64,000 nt of DNA from the NCBI GenBank assembly GCA_028284445.1, contig JANQRS010000005.1, positions 1-64,000 of the forward strand. The letters are read 5' to 3'. Under the pieces are notes generated by a model. It made no database searches. It saw only the letters and a list, made by a program, of their open reading frames with translations, and was not told the DNA's origin. Shown in pieces: positions 9,236-17,374 of the stretch. How positions within the stretch are numbered: position 1 is the first letter of the stretch; each line of letters begins with the position of its first letter. Made by a program: the position numbers and the translations under genes. The DNA is from Calditrichia bacterium (GTDB lineage: Bacteria > Calditrichota > Calditrichia > RBG-13-44-9 > J075).

Positions 9236-10240
9236 GTGGCAAGATATGGTTTCAACTTTCAGTGGATGTACTATTACGAAAAAGGAAAAATACCGGCTTT
9301 GCCGGATTTGAATGCACTGGATGTCATGGCGGATGTCGGCCTGGACTTTGTCAGGCTCCCGCTGGATTACCGTTTTTGGATTCGTGACTTCAATTACTTG
9401 AAGCCGGATGAGTCGATGCTGGAGTTCATCGATCATTATTTGAATGCCTGCCTGGAACGCAATCTGCACATGTCACTGAACCTGCATCGTGCGCCCGGTT
9501 ATTGCATCAACAGCAATCATCTGGAGAAGCACAACCTGTGGCTGGATGATGTTGTACGCGATGCTTTCGTGTTTCATTGGGAGATGTTCGCCGAGCGCTA
9601 CCGAAGCATACCCAGCCGTAACCTCAGTTTTGATTTGTTGAATGAACCGCCGGCTGTCGGGCAATACGGTATGACCCGGGAAAATCATGAAACCTTGATG
9701 CGTCGAACAATTGCTGCTATTCATAAGATCGATCCGCAGCGGGAAATAGTCCTAAACGGATTAAATGGCGGTAATGAAGCGATTCCGGAACTGGCAGACC
9801 TGGATGTGATTCACAGCGGCCGCGGCTATCAGCCGATGCCGGTGACGCACTACGAGGCAAGTTGGTGGGACGGAAGCAAGGGGCTCAGCGCGCCTCAATA
9901 TCCCGGAACGCGTTGGGAAGGCCAGAAGTGGAATCGGCAGGCGCTGAAGGCCCATTATGCACCGTGGCGCGCTGTGGAGGAAGGCGGCACGGATGTCCAC
10001 ATTGGTGAGTTTGGCTGTTACAATAAGGTGCCGAATGATCTGGCGCTGCGTTGGTTTGCTGATCTACTATCCGTCTTTAAGGAATTTCGCTGGGGATATG
10101 CCTTATGGAATTTTAAAGGCCCGTTTGGTATTGCTCAACATGGCCGCGAGGGGGCCAACTATGAAGATTTTTACGGATATCAGGTCGATCGGGACCTGCT
10201 GCAGCTATATCTGGATAATCGCGTAGGAACACTCAGCTAG
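9236..10240 (+). CDS. Glycoside hydrolase family 5-like (cellulase-fold) enzyme, cytoplasmic
   Basis: 334 aa from GTG at 9236, preceded by AGGAG about 9 nt upstream. A TIM-barrel GH5 pattern is visible: FDLLNEPP with acid/base E137, and HIGEFGC with nucleophile E258; also LPLDYRFW near 41-48 and W291-type ALWNFKGPFG near the end. There is no signal peptide, so the enzyme should act in the cytoplasm on imported oligosaccharides or on a small glucoside rather than on polymeric cellulose. It is followed, convergently, by two glycosyltransferase genes on the other strand. Substrate not predictable from sequence alone. Confidence 0.85.
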   Translation: MARYGFNFQWMYYYEKGKIPALPDLNALDVMADVGLDFVRLPLDYRFWIRDFNYLKPDESMLEFIDHYLNACLERNLHMSLNLHRAPGYCINSNHLEKHNLWLDDVVRDAFVFHWEMFAERYRSIPSRNLSFDLLNEPPAVGQYGMTRENHETLMRRTIAAIHKIDPQREIVLNGLNGGNEAIPELADLDVIHSGRGYQPMPVTHYEASWWDGSKGLSAPQYPGTRWEGQKWNRQALKAHYAPWRAVEEGGTDVHIGEFGCYNKVPNDLALRWFADLLSVFKEFRWGYALWNFKGPFGIAQHGREGANYEDFYGYQVDRDLLQLYLDNRVGTLS

Positions 10241-10263
10241 TAGAAATATACCTGATTGGTTGA

Positions 10264-11592
10264 TCAGTCGGCGCTCTGTGTGGTTTCCAAAACGATAGTT
10301 GACACCACTCTTCGGCCGTTTCCGCTCAGGTCAAACACTTTCAACAGGCGATCCGCATTTAAGTCTACTTCAAATTCAGCAATAACCCGCTCCCGCCCTT
10401 TAACGCCCAATTGGCGCAGACGTTGGTAATCTCCAATTGCCGATTCAATGTTGGCAACTAAATCATCTACCTCACCCGGTTCTGCCAGCAATCCCGAGAT
10501 ACCATGGTCGATGAGTTCCGGAATGCCGCTGATACGGGTGGAAACAACCGGTATCTCCATGGCCATGGCCTCCATAAGGACAACCGGTATGCCGTCCTGA
10601 TTGTTCTTGCTGTCTTTGCGGCATGCGAGAACGAACAGATCCAGGTTCTTCATCCAGGTGGGAACCTGGTTGTGCGCAAGCGCCCCCCTGAAATCAACGT
10701 AGCGTGTTATTTCAAGTTCGGCGGCCAGGGTTTCATATTGGTGACGACGTGGCCCATCTCCAGCTATTTCAAGCTGAACCCGAATCCCTTTTTGCAGAAG
10801 TTGACGTACAGACCGCAGCAAAATATCCATCCCTTTTGTCTCAACTAAACGCCCCAGGCTCCCTATTCTGATTATTTCAGGCGCCTCACTAAATGCAGGC
10901 CGTGGTTCAAAATTGGACATGTTTACGCTGGCGCGAACGATCTCGATTTCAGATCGTGGGATGCCGATCGAGGCGAGATAATCGCGATTGTAGTTGGAGA
11001 TTGTCACTATGCGTTTTGCCCGCTCGCTTTTTCGCTGTAGGAGCAGTCCTTGCCGAAAAATATCGCATGCATGCGCCGTAAAGCTGAAGGGAATATTTGC
11101 CATTGACGCTGCATACATACCGATCTGCGTTGCTACATGGGCGAAATGAATGTGTAAGTGCTCACAGTTTTTTACTTTAAGCTGACGCGATAGCCAGCAG
11201 GCAGATATGAATTGAAAAGGGAGTTTGAAAGCGGTTTTAGTGAAGAAACCTACCGTGATACAGTCAGATATTACCTGGCCGAAGGTGCTGAAGAATCGAC
11301 CTGGATGTCGCAGGAGCTGAAATAAGCTGGCTGCCAGTACACGATATTTCGGTTGCTGGTAGAGGATGCGCGTTCGATGGGCCAACTTCTTGGCAAGATA
11401 TTCCTTTGCGGCAACAGCTGGGGGATGCACAGAGAATGGAATAACACGCACGCCCTTGCGCTCAACAGCGAGGATTTCCTGATATACAAACGTTGCTGAT
11501 AACGCCGGCAACTCGGGGGCTAGATAGGCGATTGTCGCGCCCGGCGGCTGCATCCTATCCGGCTTGTCGATTACTCTACGTCCCTGTTCCAT
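10264..11592 (-). CDS. GT4-family glycosyltransferase
   Basis: 442 aa GT-B fold glycosyltransferase. The C-terminal nucleotide-sugar-binding half shows IGSLGRLVETKGMDILL, then the E-x7-E-like region in QDGIPVVLMEAMAMEIPVVS and GISGLLAEPGEVDDL, typical of GT4 (glycosyl transferases group 1). The N-terminal half carries the acceptor-side region with HIHFAHVATQIGMYA and FSFTAHACDIF, reminiscent of colanic-acid-type WcaL/exopolysaccharide transferases. Probably adds a sugar to a cell-surface glycan. A second GT4 gene lies 123 nt upstream on the same strand, so the two may work on the same glycan. Confidence 0.88.
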   Translation of the reverse strand: MEQGRRVIDKPDRMQPPGATIAYLAPELPALSATFVYQEILAVERKGVRVIPFSVHPPAVAAKEYLAKKLAHRTRILYQQPKYRVLAASLFQLLRHPGRFFSTFGQVISDCITVGFFTKTAFKLPFQFISACWLSRQLKVKNCEHLHIHFAHVATQIGMYAASMANIPFSFTAHACDIFRQGLLLQRKSERAKRIVTISNYNRDYLASIGIPRSEIEIVRASVNMSNFEPRPAFSEAPEIIRIGSLGRLVETKGMDILLRSVRQLLQKGIRVQLEIAGDGPRRHQYETLAAELEITRYVDFRGALAHNQVPTWMKNLDLFVLACRKDSKNNQDGIPVVLMEAMAMEIPVVSTRISGIPELIDHGISGLLAEPGEVDDLVANIESAIGDYQRLRQLGVKGRERVIAEFEVDLNADRLLKVFDLSGNGRRVVSTIVLETTQSAD

Positions 11593-11715
11593 CTCTCGAC
11601 CTGCGTTCAGTCCATGTGCCGCGTTAACTATTCCATTAGTGGCTGCAGCACCCTCAGGCTAATATTCGACGAATTCCGGTATCCCTTTAGTGAGCAAGGC
11701 TTTGATGCCCGGACA

Positions 11716-12774
11716 TCACAGGGCCAATGCCGGCCGATTGCGATGCTTTAGGAGATTGGCTTCAAACTGATCCGCGGCTTTGTTCCAGCTAAAATCTTCA
11801 CTTCGAGACAAGCCGGCAAGTTGGATTCGACGAAGCAGGTCGTGATTCACCAACAGCTCTTTGATCTTATCGGCAAGGCCCTCACTATTATAGGGGTCTA
11901 CTAAAAAACCATTGCGGCCGCTGTCTACTAAATCTTCGATGCCTTTGCTGTTGGCGGCAACCACAGCTGCGCCGAGGCTCATCGCTTCCAGCGCAGGCAA
12001 AGAAAATCCTTCTTCAACGCTGCTGCTGATCCAAACGCGGGTTGAAAGGTAGATGTTGCGAATTTGCTGTTGCTGCGGACGTTCGAAAAAAGTCACGTTG
12101 TCCGGCAGCGGCTGGTTCGGTCGCTCGGCACCGAACATGACGATTTTGATATACGGAAATTCTTCCTGGACGCGACGAATTGCATCCAGACCATAAACTG
12201 CGCATTTGGCGGGAATCCGTGAATATATCATGCCGATATCGAAGGGGCGTTTAACGCCGTCACCGCAGGACTCTGAGAGCTGGAAGTCTCGTCCGACCGG
12301 AATGACCGGGATATCTGTTTCTCCGGTTTCGGCCATAACTTTTTTGCGGAGACATTCAGATGTCACCATTTTATGGAAAGGCAGATAATAGCTTGCAAGT
12401 TCATTTTCCGGCATGTTTTCATGGGTATCGTAACCCTGTATAAGATAAAATTTCTGTCCGTAACGATCATCGAAGTTGGCTGCTTTGCGAGCTATTGCCG
12501 AGTTGGTGGCTACCAGACAGTTTGCGTTGGGCAGATAACGCTCCTCGAATTCCGATACGTTTATAAGCTCTCCCTGAAAATGATCAAGGTGATCCAGCTC
12601 GTAGAGAAAAGCCCGGCGCAAGTGGCGCCTTATGGCCGTTCGCCAGCCCACCTTGGGTGAGGTGTACGTAATGGAAACATGATGCCCCCGGCGCAAGAGC
12701 GCATTGCCGTAGGCGACAATGATCTTCAAACCGCCGGAGAGTCCGTTATGGGGTGCGAGGAAGTTGATCTCCAT
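11716..12774 (-). CDS. GT4-family glycosyltransferase
   Basis: 352 aa. It begins MEINFLAPHNGLSGGLKIIVAYG, a Rossmann start with a glycine loop as in GT-B transferases. The C-terminal half shows FDIGMIYSRIPAKC, IKIVMFGAERP, and the GT4 donor-binding pattern SSSVEEGFSLPALEAMSLGAAVVA followed by SGRNGFLVDPYNSEGLADKI. No membrane segments. It is the first gene of a two-gene minus-strand cluster with the GT4 gene at 10264-11592. The long upstream region (12775-13448) is shared with a divergently transcribed secreted protein. Confidence 0.87.
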   Translation of the reverse strand: MEINFLAPHNGLSGGLKIIVAYGNALLRRGHHVSITYTSPKVGWRTAIRRHLRRAFLYELDHLDHFQGELINVSEFEERYLPNANCLVATNSAIARKAANFDDRYGQKFYLIQGYDTHENMPENELASYYLPFHKMVTSECLRKKVMAETGETDIPVIPVGRDFQLSESCGDGVKRPFDIGMIYSRIPAKCAVYGLDAIRRVQEEFPYIKIVMFGAERPNQPLPDNVTFFERPQQQQIRNIYLSTRVWISSSVEEGFSLPALEAMSLGAAVVAANSKGIEDLVDSGRNGFLVDPYNSEGLADKIKELLVNHDLLRRIQLAGLSRSEDFSWNKAADQFEANLLKHRNRPALAL

Positions 12775-13448
12775 ATCTCGCTCCTTTGAGCATTCCGATT
12801 CTTAACCAAGATTTGTTAGAGAAGAAAGGCGTTGAATTGAAATATTATCGGACGAAAAATCCAGGGCTTAAATCGCGAATGGATGCATCCTGCGATTTTT
12901 GAAACTTCGCTTATCGAATTTTGTGCGATACATCTAATTTCCAAGCCCGGACACTTAGTATGTTATTTCAAATGCATGCAAGATTGCAAATCCTTGACAA
13001 TTGATACCGACTTTTTGATTATCCGGTTTGCTTCCTGGATCATAACGCTGCGTTATGACTTGCTTTGTGGCTTCCCACTGATCTCCTAATGCTTGGAATA
13101 AAGAGACCGATCATGTCCCTTGACTTGTGTACTACCAGGGGCAGATCCAATTCGTTTGCCTCATTTTAAGCTTTGAATAGGACTCATTACAGCAACAGGA
13201 AAAAAGGAAACTGTTTTGCTAATGTTTCCTGCCTGACGGTCGATTATTTATCGGCGAACAGGGAAGCTACAATTGTGTGCAGGAGGCACACTGGGCAGGA
13301 ATAAAGCTGGTACCACCTTGGTTTGGAATTGTTGAACCAGATTTATTCTGAATATCAGAAGCAGATGTAAGCATACAAGGTAAGACGCCGACAACTGCTG
13401 TATCTACGCTTCAAGGAAGTAAAAGGAATATGTGTGAACGGAGGAATT
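12775..13448. other. 674-bp gene-free divergent intergenic region
   Basis: No convincing coding sequence. It separates a minus-strand glycosyltransferase from a plus-strand secreted protein. I see a sigma70-like box pair (12994-13022) and, in the last 250 bp, three possible stems: AGGAAAC/GTTTCCT (13205-13230), GTGTGC-AGGAG-GCACAC (13275-13291) and CTGGT/ACCAG (13307-13340). It may be a structured 5' leader or a small RNA. Confidence 0.4.
12994..13022 (+). promoter_or_regulatory. Candidate sigma70-type promoter
   Basis: TTGACA (12994-12999), 17-nt spacer, GATTAT (13017-13022; 4 of 6 to TATAAT). It points at the gene starting at 13449 but is more than 400 nt upstream, implying a long leader or a separate small transcript. 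Weak evidence by itself. Confidence 0.3.
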
Positions 13449-14699
13449 ATGAAGTGGATTGTTAGTGCTTGCTTCCTCATCTTTCTGTCTGCCTCGGCTC
13501 TTGGACAGAATGCTGTCGAAGTTTATATCAATGAAATACGTGCAAACGACCTCAATACCGATGATGTTGAATTTATCGAGCTGATCGGACCGGCAGGTAC
13601 CAATATCAGCGGATTCGTAATCGTTCATTATGACGGTGCGAATGTAAATGACGGCGAAGTTTGGCGTCATACAATCGGCACATTTACGATTCCGAACGAT
13701 GGTGTGCTGGATGACGATGGTGTGAACGTCGGTTTTTATGTTGCTGCTCAAAGTGGTGCAGTACCGAATGGGGATGCGCCTTTACCGGGGCTCTTGCAAA
13801 ACGGTAACGGCGATGGTTTGATTCTGTATGATGGCGACCCAAGCAGTGGCGCCAATATCCTTGATGCTGTTTCCTGGGATGGTGTAACGGACATCGACAT
13901 TGATGATCCCGGCACCGTTTCTACCGGTGTGGATAGCAATGAAGACAACTACCTGCATCAGGTTGTAGATGATGACAACACAGACTTTAGCATCCAGGCG
14001 CCTAACAGCGTTTTTAACGATGATGGCAGTGGCTGGGCACTTGATAACGCCACACCTGGCGCACTGAATGCCAGCCAGGTTTCCGGCGACATTGTTCTCC
14101 CCGTGAGCCTAAGCTCGTTTACGGCAAGGCTGGCCGGTGAAGAAGTGGTATTGAACTGGGTTACCGAGAGTGAAGTCGACAATATTGGTTTTGAAATCTG
14201 GCGCAATGCAACTGTTGGCGGTGACTATACCCAGATTGGCTGGCAAGACGGTCAATTTACGACCAATGAACGCACCCAATATAGCTTTAGCGATGATCGC
14301 GTGATCAGCGGAACGATTTATTCGTATCTGCTCGTTGATGTTGATGTCAATGGTGTTCGCACTCAGCATGGTCCGATTGAGGTCAACACTGCCAGCGAAG
14401 CACCGACAGTTGATGGCTTTTATCTCTATGCCAACTATCCGAATCCTTTTAACCCGACCACTACACTGAAAATTCAGGTACCGGTCGCGGAAAGACCGCA
14501 GAATGTAAAGTTGGAAATCTTTAACTCTCTCGGGCAGCGCGTTCGTGTTCTGCAGAACGGTCAAATGACAGCCGGTACTCACGAGATTGAATGGAACGGC
14601 TTGGCGGATAACGGAAGCCAGGTAACCAGCGGCCTTTACTTTGCCGTGCTTCGAGCTGGCAACGTAACTCAAACAATCAAGATGGCCCTCCTGAAATAA
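13449..14699 (+). CDS. Secreted lamin-tail-like protein with T9SS-type sorting domain
   Basis: 416 aa from ATG at 13449, chosen because GGAGG lies 4 nt upstream and the signal peptide (MKWIVSACFLIFLSASALGQ) starts here. Residues ~20-205 resemble a lamin-tail domain (VYINEIRAND, DDVEFIELIGPAGTNISGF, GDGLILYD, ILDAVSWDG). A fibronectin-III-like module follows (LPVSLSSFTARLAGEEVVLNW ... IGFEIWRN). The last ~85 residues are a sorting domain: NYPNPFNPTTTLKIQV, LEIFNSLGQRVRVL, TSGLYFAVLRAG. Extracellular or surface protein of unknown job; lamin-tail modules in bacteria often accompany surface or nuclease proteins, but no nuclease domain is present. A strong terminator follows. Confidence 0.85.
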   Translation: MKWIVSACFLIFLSASALGQNAVEVYINEIRANDLNTDDVEFIELIGPAGTNISGFVIVHYDGANVNDGEVWRHTIGTFTIPNDGVLDDDGVNVGFYVAAQSGAVPNGDAPLPGLLQNGNGDGLILYDGDPSSGANILDAVSWDGVTDIDIDDPGTVSTGVDSNEDNYLHQVVDDDNTDFSIQAPNSVFNDDGSGWALDNATPGALNASQVSGDIVLPVSLSSFTARLAGEEVVLNWVTESEVDNIGFEIWRNATVGGDYTQIGWQDGQFTTNERTQYSFSDDRVISGTIYSYLLVDVDVNGVRTQHGPIEVNTASEAPTVDGFYLYANYPNPFNPTTTLKIQVPVAERPQNVKLEIFNSLGQRVRVLQNGQMTAGTHEIEWNGLADNGSQVTSGLYFAVLRAGNVTQTIKMALLK

Positions 14700-14732
14700 G
14701 CCTGGATTGTTAGCACATGTTCCTTTGAATTT

Positions 14733-14779
14733 GAAGGGCAACCTGGCCGGTAACTTACCGGTTTGGTTGCCCTTTCTTT
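14733..14779 (+). terminator. Rho-independent terminator
   Basis: Stem AAGGGCAACC (14734-14743) / GGTTGCCCTT (14765-14774) with an inner CCGGTAA/TTACCGG stem, followed by TCTTTA. It lies 34 nt after the stop of the lamin-tail protein. Its end touches an upstream ATG (14780) of the next frame, arguing that the next gene starts later. Confidence 0.85.
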
Positions 14780-14839
14780 ATGAAGAATCACCAAAACAGT
14801 TTTTGCAAGATTCCTGCAAGAACCGTAATTTCTAAAGCT

Positions 14840-15772
14840 ATGCGAACGCCCTCGACACACAGACAACGTGGACTCATTCTCTCCATAATTTTCCTGGTTG
14901 GCACATTGGCTCTTGTTTACTTTGCTACCCGTGAGCCTGCTCGCAACAAGTTCGAAGTTCCTGAAGACCTGCAAATTCCGAAAGGGATGGTCCTGGTTCC
15001 AGGTGGGAAAGCCCGGATTGGATCAATCGCCGGGTCCGCGGATGAACAACCGGTCTTCACCGTTGATGTGTTGCCGTTCCTGATGAATCGTCATCCGGTA
15101 ACGGTTGAGGAATTTAAGAGATTTGTGGATTCTACCGGCTATGTTACCAGCGCGGAAAAATTAGGCACGGGCATTGTGATGCATTCGCAAAGTCATCGTT
15201 GGGAGTTGGTCGCAGGCGCCACTTGGCGTAAACCACTTGGGCCTAACTTTCCGGAAGCACCTCCTAAGCATCCTGTTACGCAGGTTTCCTGGCATGATGC
15301 AAACGCATACTGTCGCTGGGCCGGTAAGCGCTTGCCTACTGAAGCTGAGTGGGAACACGCCGCCAGGAATGCACGCAATCAACAGACGCGTTTTTCCTGG
15401 GGAGATTCCATCAAAGTTAACGGTGAATACCGCGTAAACTACTGGCAGGGTCCTTTCCCTATTTACAATACCGGGGACGATGGATTCCTTTATACTTCAC
15501 CCGTTGGCGTTTTTGGCCGAACCCCGCTTGGCCTGACCGATATGGCAGGCAATGTTTGGGAGTGGTGCGAAGATTGGTATCGCTCCTACGGTGATCGCGA
15601 AAAACCTTTCGAACCGACAGACAATAGTAAGAAGGTGCAGCGCGGTGGATCATTCCTCTGCGAACCGACCATCAGTTTTGGCTTCCGCGTTTCCGCTCGT
15701 TCTCATTCTACCCCTGAAACCGCACTCTTCCATACCGGCTTTCGGCCCGTGATGGATATCATTCACCGTTAA
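14840..15772 (+). CDS. Membrane-anchored FGE/SUMF1-like protein lacking one active-site Cys
   Basis: 310 aa from ATG at 14840; the earlier in-frame ATG (14780) overlaps the preceding terminator. An N-terminal anchor (LILSIIFLVGTLALVYFA) is followed by a formylglycine-generating-enzyme/sulfatase-modifying-factor domain: IPKGMVLVPGG, MNRHPVTVEEFKRF, HPVTQVSWHDANAYCRWAG, RLPTEAEWEHAAR, LTDMAGNVWEWCEDWY, and RGGSFLC near the C-terminus. Aligning by eye to human FGE, the Cys336 position is kept (GGSFLC) but the Cys341 position is Ser, so the copper-binding Cys pair is broken. It may have another substrate or be a non-catalytic paralogue. No sulfatase gene is nearby. Confidence 0.85.
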   Translation: MRTPSTHRQRGLILSIIFLVGTLALVYFATREPARNKFEVPEDLQIPKGMVLVPGGKARIGSIAGSADEQPVFTVDVLPFLMNRHPVTVEEFKRFVDSTGYVTSAEKLGTGIVMHSQSHRWELVAGATWRKPLGPNFPEAPPKHPVTQVSWHDANAYCRWAGKRLPTEAEWEHAARNARNQQTRFSWGDSIKVNGEYRVNYWQGPFPIYNTGDDGFLYTSPVGVFGRTPLGLTDMAGNVWEWCEDWYRSYGDREKPFEPTDNSKKVQRGGSFLCEPTISFGFRVSARSHSTPETALFHTGFRPVMDIIHR

Positions 15773-15870
15773 GTTCAGTTTCCGTATCTAATAATGTTCA
15801 GACTTTTCAGCTCTGCCTGGAAAAAGCGGAGGCACACTTTAGCCTGCTTATTCGTAAGAGGAGATATATT

Positions 15871-17097
15871 TTGCATAGAGATTTTTATCTGTATAGCCTT
15901 TCCCTGCTATGTTTGCTGGCATTCTGTTCACTCTTTGCCCAGAGCAACGGAAGCATTGCCGGAACGTACCAGGATGCCAATCTTAAACTGATCTTGAATG
16001 GCCAGAATAGTCAATTAAGTGGCACCGTCGCCTTTGAAGGCCAGCAATTTCAGGTGAATGCACAATCGAGTGACGGCGTTCGCGTGGACGGATACTATGT
16101 CTACTTTGGACAGGCGGTGCCATTTACCGGCTTCCTTCAAAACGGCCAGTTAACGATCAGCAGCGAGGGAGATACCTTTGTCCTGAAGCAGCTCGGTCAA
16201 AAGCCGGCTGCCAAACCCGCAACGAGTCCTAGTCCGGCGCCTACTGCAGCAAAACCATCGGCACCTGGCGAAGTGAAAAACAACGATTGGGGTATGTCGT
16301 TCATGAAACCGGCCGGATGGGACGGACGCTTGACTGAATCCGGTTACGTTTTGGGATCAAATACACAAAAAGGGATTTTGCTGATTCTGCCGAACGAAGC
16401 GAAGGACATGGCCACAATGCGCGCGGAGGCGCAAAAGGGATTGATGGAAGAAGGCGGCACATTTCTTTCGCTTGCCGGACAACTGAAGACCGTTGGCAAG
16501 AATGGTCTCGCCGGCAAATACCAGGGAACGCTCCAGGGCGAGCAAGCCAACGCCTATGTGTTGGGATTGATTTCACCGCATGAATATGGGGCAATTGTGA
16601 TGGTCGCTGTTGAGCCCGGTAGCTATGGCCCGGCATATGAGCAACTGGTTGAGAAACTGGCGAAATCCATCCGCTTTTTCAAACCGGTGGTGCCACCTGT
16701 TGCAGAGAAATGGAAGCGAGATCTTAACAATTGTAAATTGAGTTATTATGACAGCTATAGTAGTTACAGTGGCGGTGGCTATACGACCAAGAAAACATTT
16801 GACCTCTGCGCGGCCGGCTTCTTTCGCTATAATCTTGAAGACGAAACGATCTGGAATGCCGGGGATGGCAGCTTGACCGGCGGCTATGCAATGAATTACG
16901 GAAACGGGAACGGGACCTGGTCTGTCGTTGGCAGGGGAGACCAGGCAGTGCTTGTGCTAAAATTCTACGACGGCAAAGTGTGGGAGTATGAAATGTCCAC
17001 CAATGCGGACGGACATACACTGATGAACGGCACTCGTTACCTCCGCACTTGCAATCCAAACGATTCGGTTGTGGAAGCGCGCCCGGATTGTTTTTGA
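15871..17097 (+). CDS. Secreted protein of unknown function
   Basis: 408 aa from TTG at 15871, preceded by AAGAGGAGAT, with a signal peptide (LYSLSLLCLLAFCSLFAQ). An N-terminal ~85-residue beta module (SIAGTYQDANLKLILNG ... GTVAFEGQQFQVNA) is followed by a Pro/Ala-rich linker (AAKPATSPSPAPTAAKPSAP). The middle domain (~125-270; NNDWGMSFMKPAGWDGRL ... KLAKSIRFF) resembles a domain for detecting or binding ligands in other secreted proteins, but I do not recognise it firmly. The C-terminal ~125 residues contain a Gly/Ser/Tyr-rich strand region and two Cys near the end (RTCNPND...RPDCF). Function unknown. A bidirectional terminator separates it from the tRNA gene. Confidence 0.75.
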   Translation: MHRDFYLYSLSLLCLLAFCSLFAQSNGSIAGTYQDANLKLILNGQNSQLSGTVAFEGQQFQVNAQSSDGVRVDGYYVYFGQAVPFTGFLQNGQLTISSEGDTFVLKQLGQKPAAKPATSPSPAPTAAKPSAPGEVKNNDWGMSFMKPAGWDGRLTESGYVLGSNTQKGILLILPNEAKDMATMRAEAQKGLMEEGGTFLSLAGQLKTVGKNGLAGKYQGTLQGEQANAYVLGLISPHEYGAIVMVAVEPGSYGPAYEQLVEKLAKSIRFFKPVVPPVAEKWKRDLNNCKLSYYDSYSSYSGGGYTTKKTFDLCAAGFFRYNLEDETIWNAGDGSLTGGYAMNYGNGNGTWSVVGRGDQAVLVLKFYDGKVWEYEMSTNADGHTLMNGTRYLRTCNPNDSVVEARPDCF

Positions 17098-17123
17098 ATC
17101 CATCCCTGCAGCTCTTTAAACGC

Positions 17124-17152
17124 AAAAAGGCCGGCAAAAAGCCGGCCTTTTG
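17124..17152. terminator. Bidirectional terminator between CDS and tRNA
   Basis: AAAAAGGCCGGC-AAAAA-GCCGGCCTTTT: 10- to 11-bp stem with A-tract before and T-tract after, so it can stop both the plus-strand secreted-protein transcript and the minus-strand tRNA transcript. Confidence 0.9.
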
Positions 17153-17225
17153 TACTCCCGGTAGGAATCGAACCTACGACACCTGGCTCCGGAAACCAGT
17201 GCTCTATCCACTGAGCTACGGGAGC
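17153..17225 (-). tRNA. tRNA-Arg (anticodon CCG)
   Basis: 73-nt cloverleaf on the minus strand: acceptor GCTCCCG / CGGGAGT with discriminator A, D-arm GCTC...GAGC, anticodon stem CTGGT/GCCAG around loop TTCCGGA (anticodon CCG, codon CGG), and T-arm GTAGG-TTCGATT-CCTAC. CCA is not encoded. Confidence 0.95.
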
Positions 17226-17233
17226 GAATACGA

Positions 17234-17264
17234 CAAAGATAATAGCTGTTTTTGCCTAAATCAA
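17234..17264 (-). promoter_or_regulatory. Candidate Bacteroidota-type promoter for tRNA-Arg
   Basis: On the minus strand TATCTTTG (fits TAnnTTTG, the -7 element of Bacteroidota primary-sigma promoters) lies 20 nt after TTG, and 8 nt upstream of the tRNA 5' end. Consistent in place and content, but one instance only. Confidence 0.35.
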
Positions 17265-17374
17265 CCGAATAAATAGGCGACATGTCGAAGCGGTATCTGC
17301 GCTTCACCGCACGCTAGGGTCGTGCAACAAGTTTATTCACTACTATTCGCTGCTGCTCAAGGTAATGCGCACGC

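Noticed and set aside
12883..13089. 68-codon plus-strand frame in the intergenic region
   Set aside because: No ribosome-binding site, no recognisable family, low-complexity composition; probably chance.
13250..13340. Cobalamin riboswitch or T-box in the leader of the lamin-tail protein
   Set aside because: Words such as CAGGGAAG and GGTACCACC occur, but the ordered core (GCCACTG or AGGGTGGNACCGCG with antiterminator) is not found.
17116..17307. Short minus-strand frame RSSVDRALVSGARCRRFDSYRE
   Set aside because: It is the translation of the tRNA-Arg gene, a well-known spurious frame; not protein-coding.
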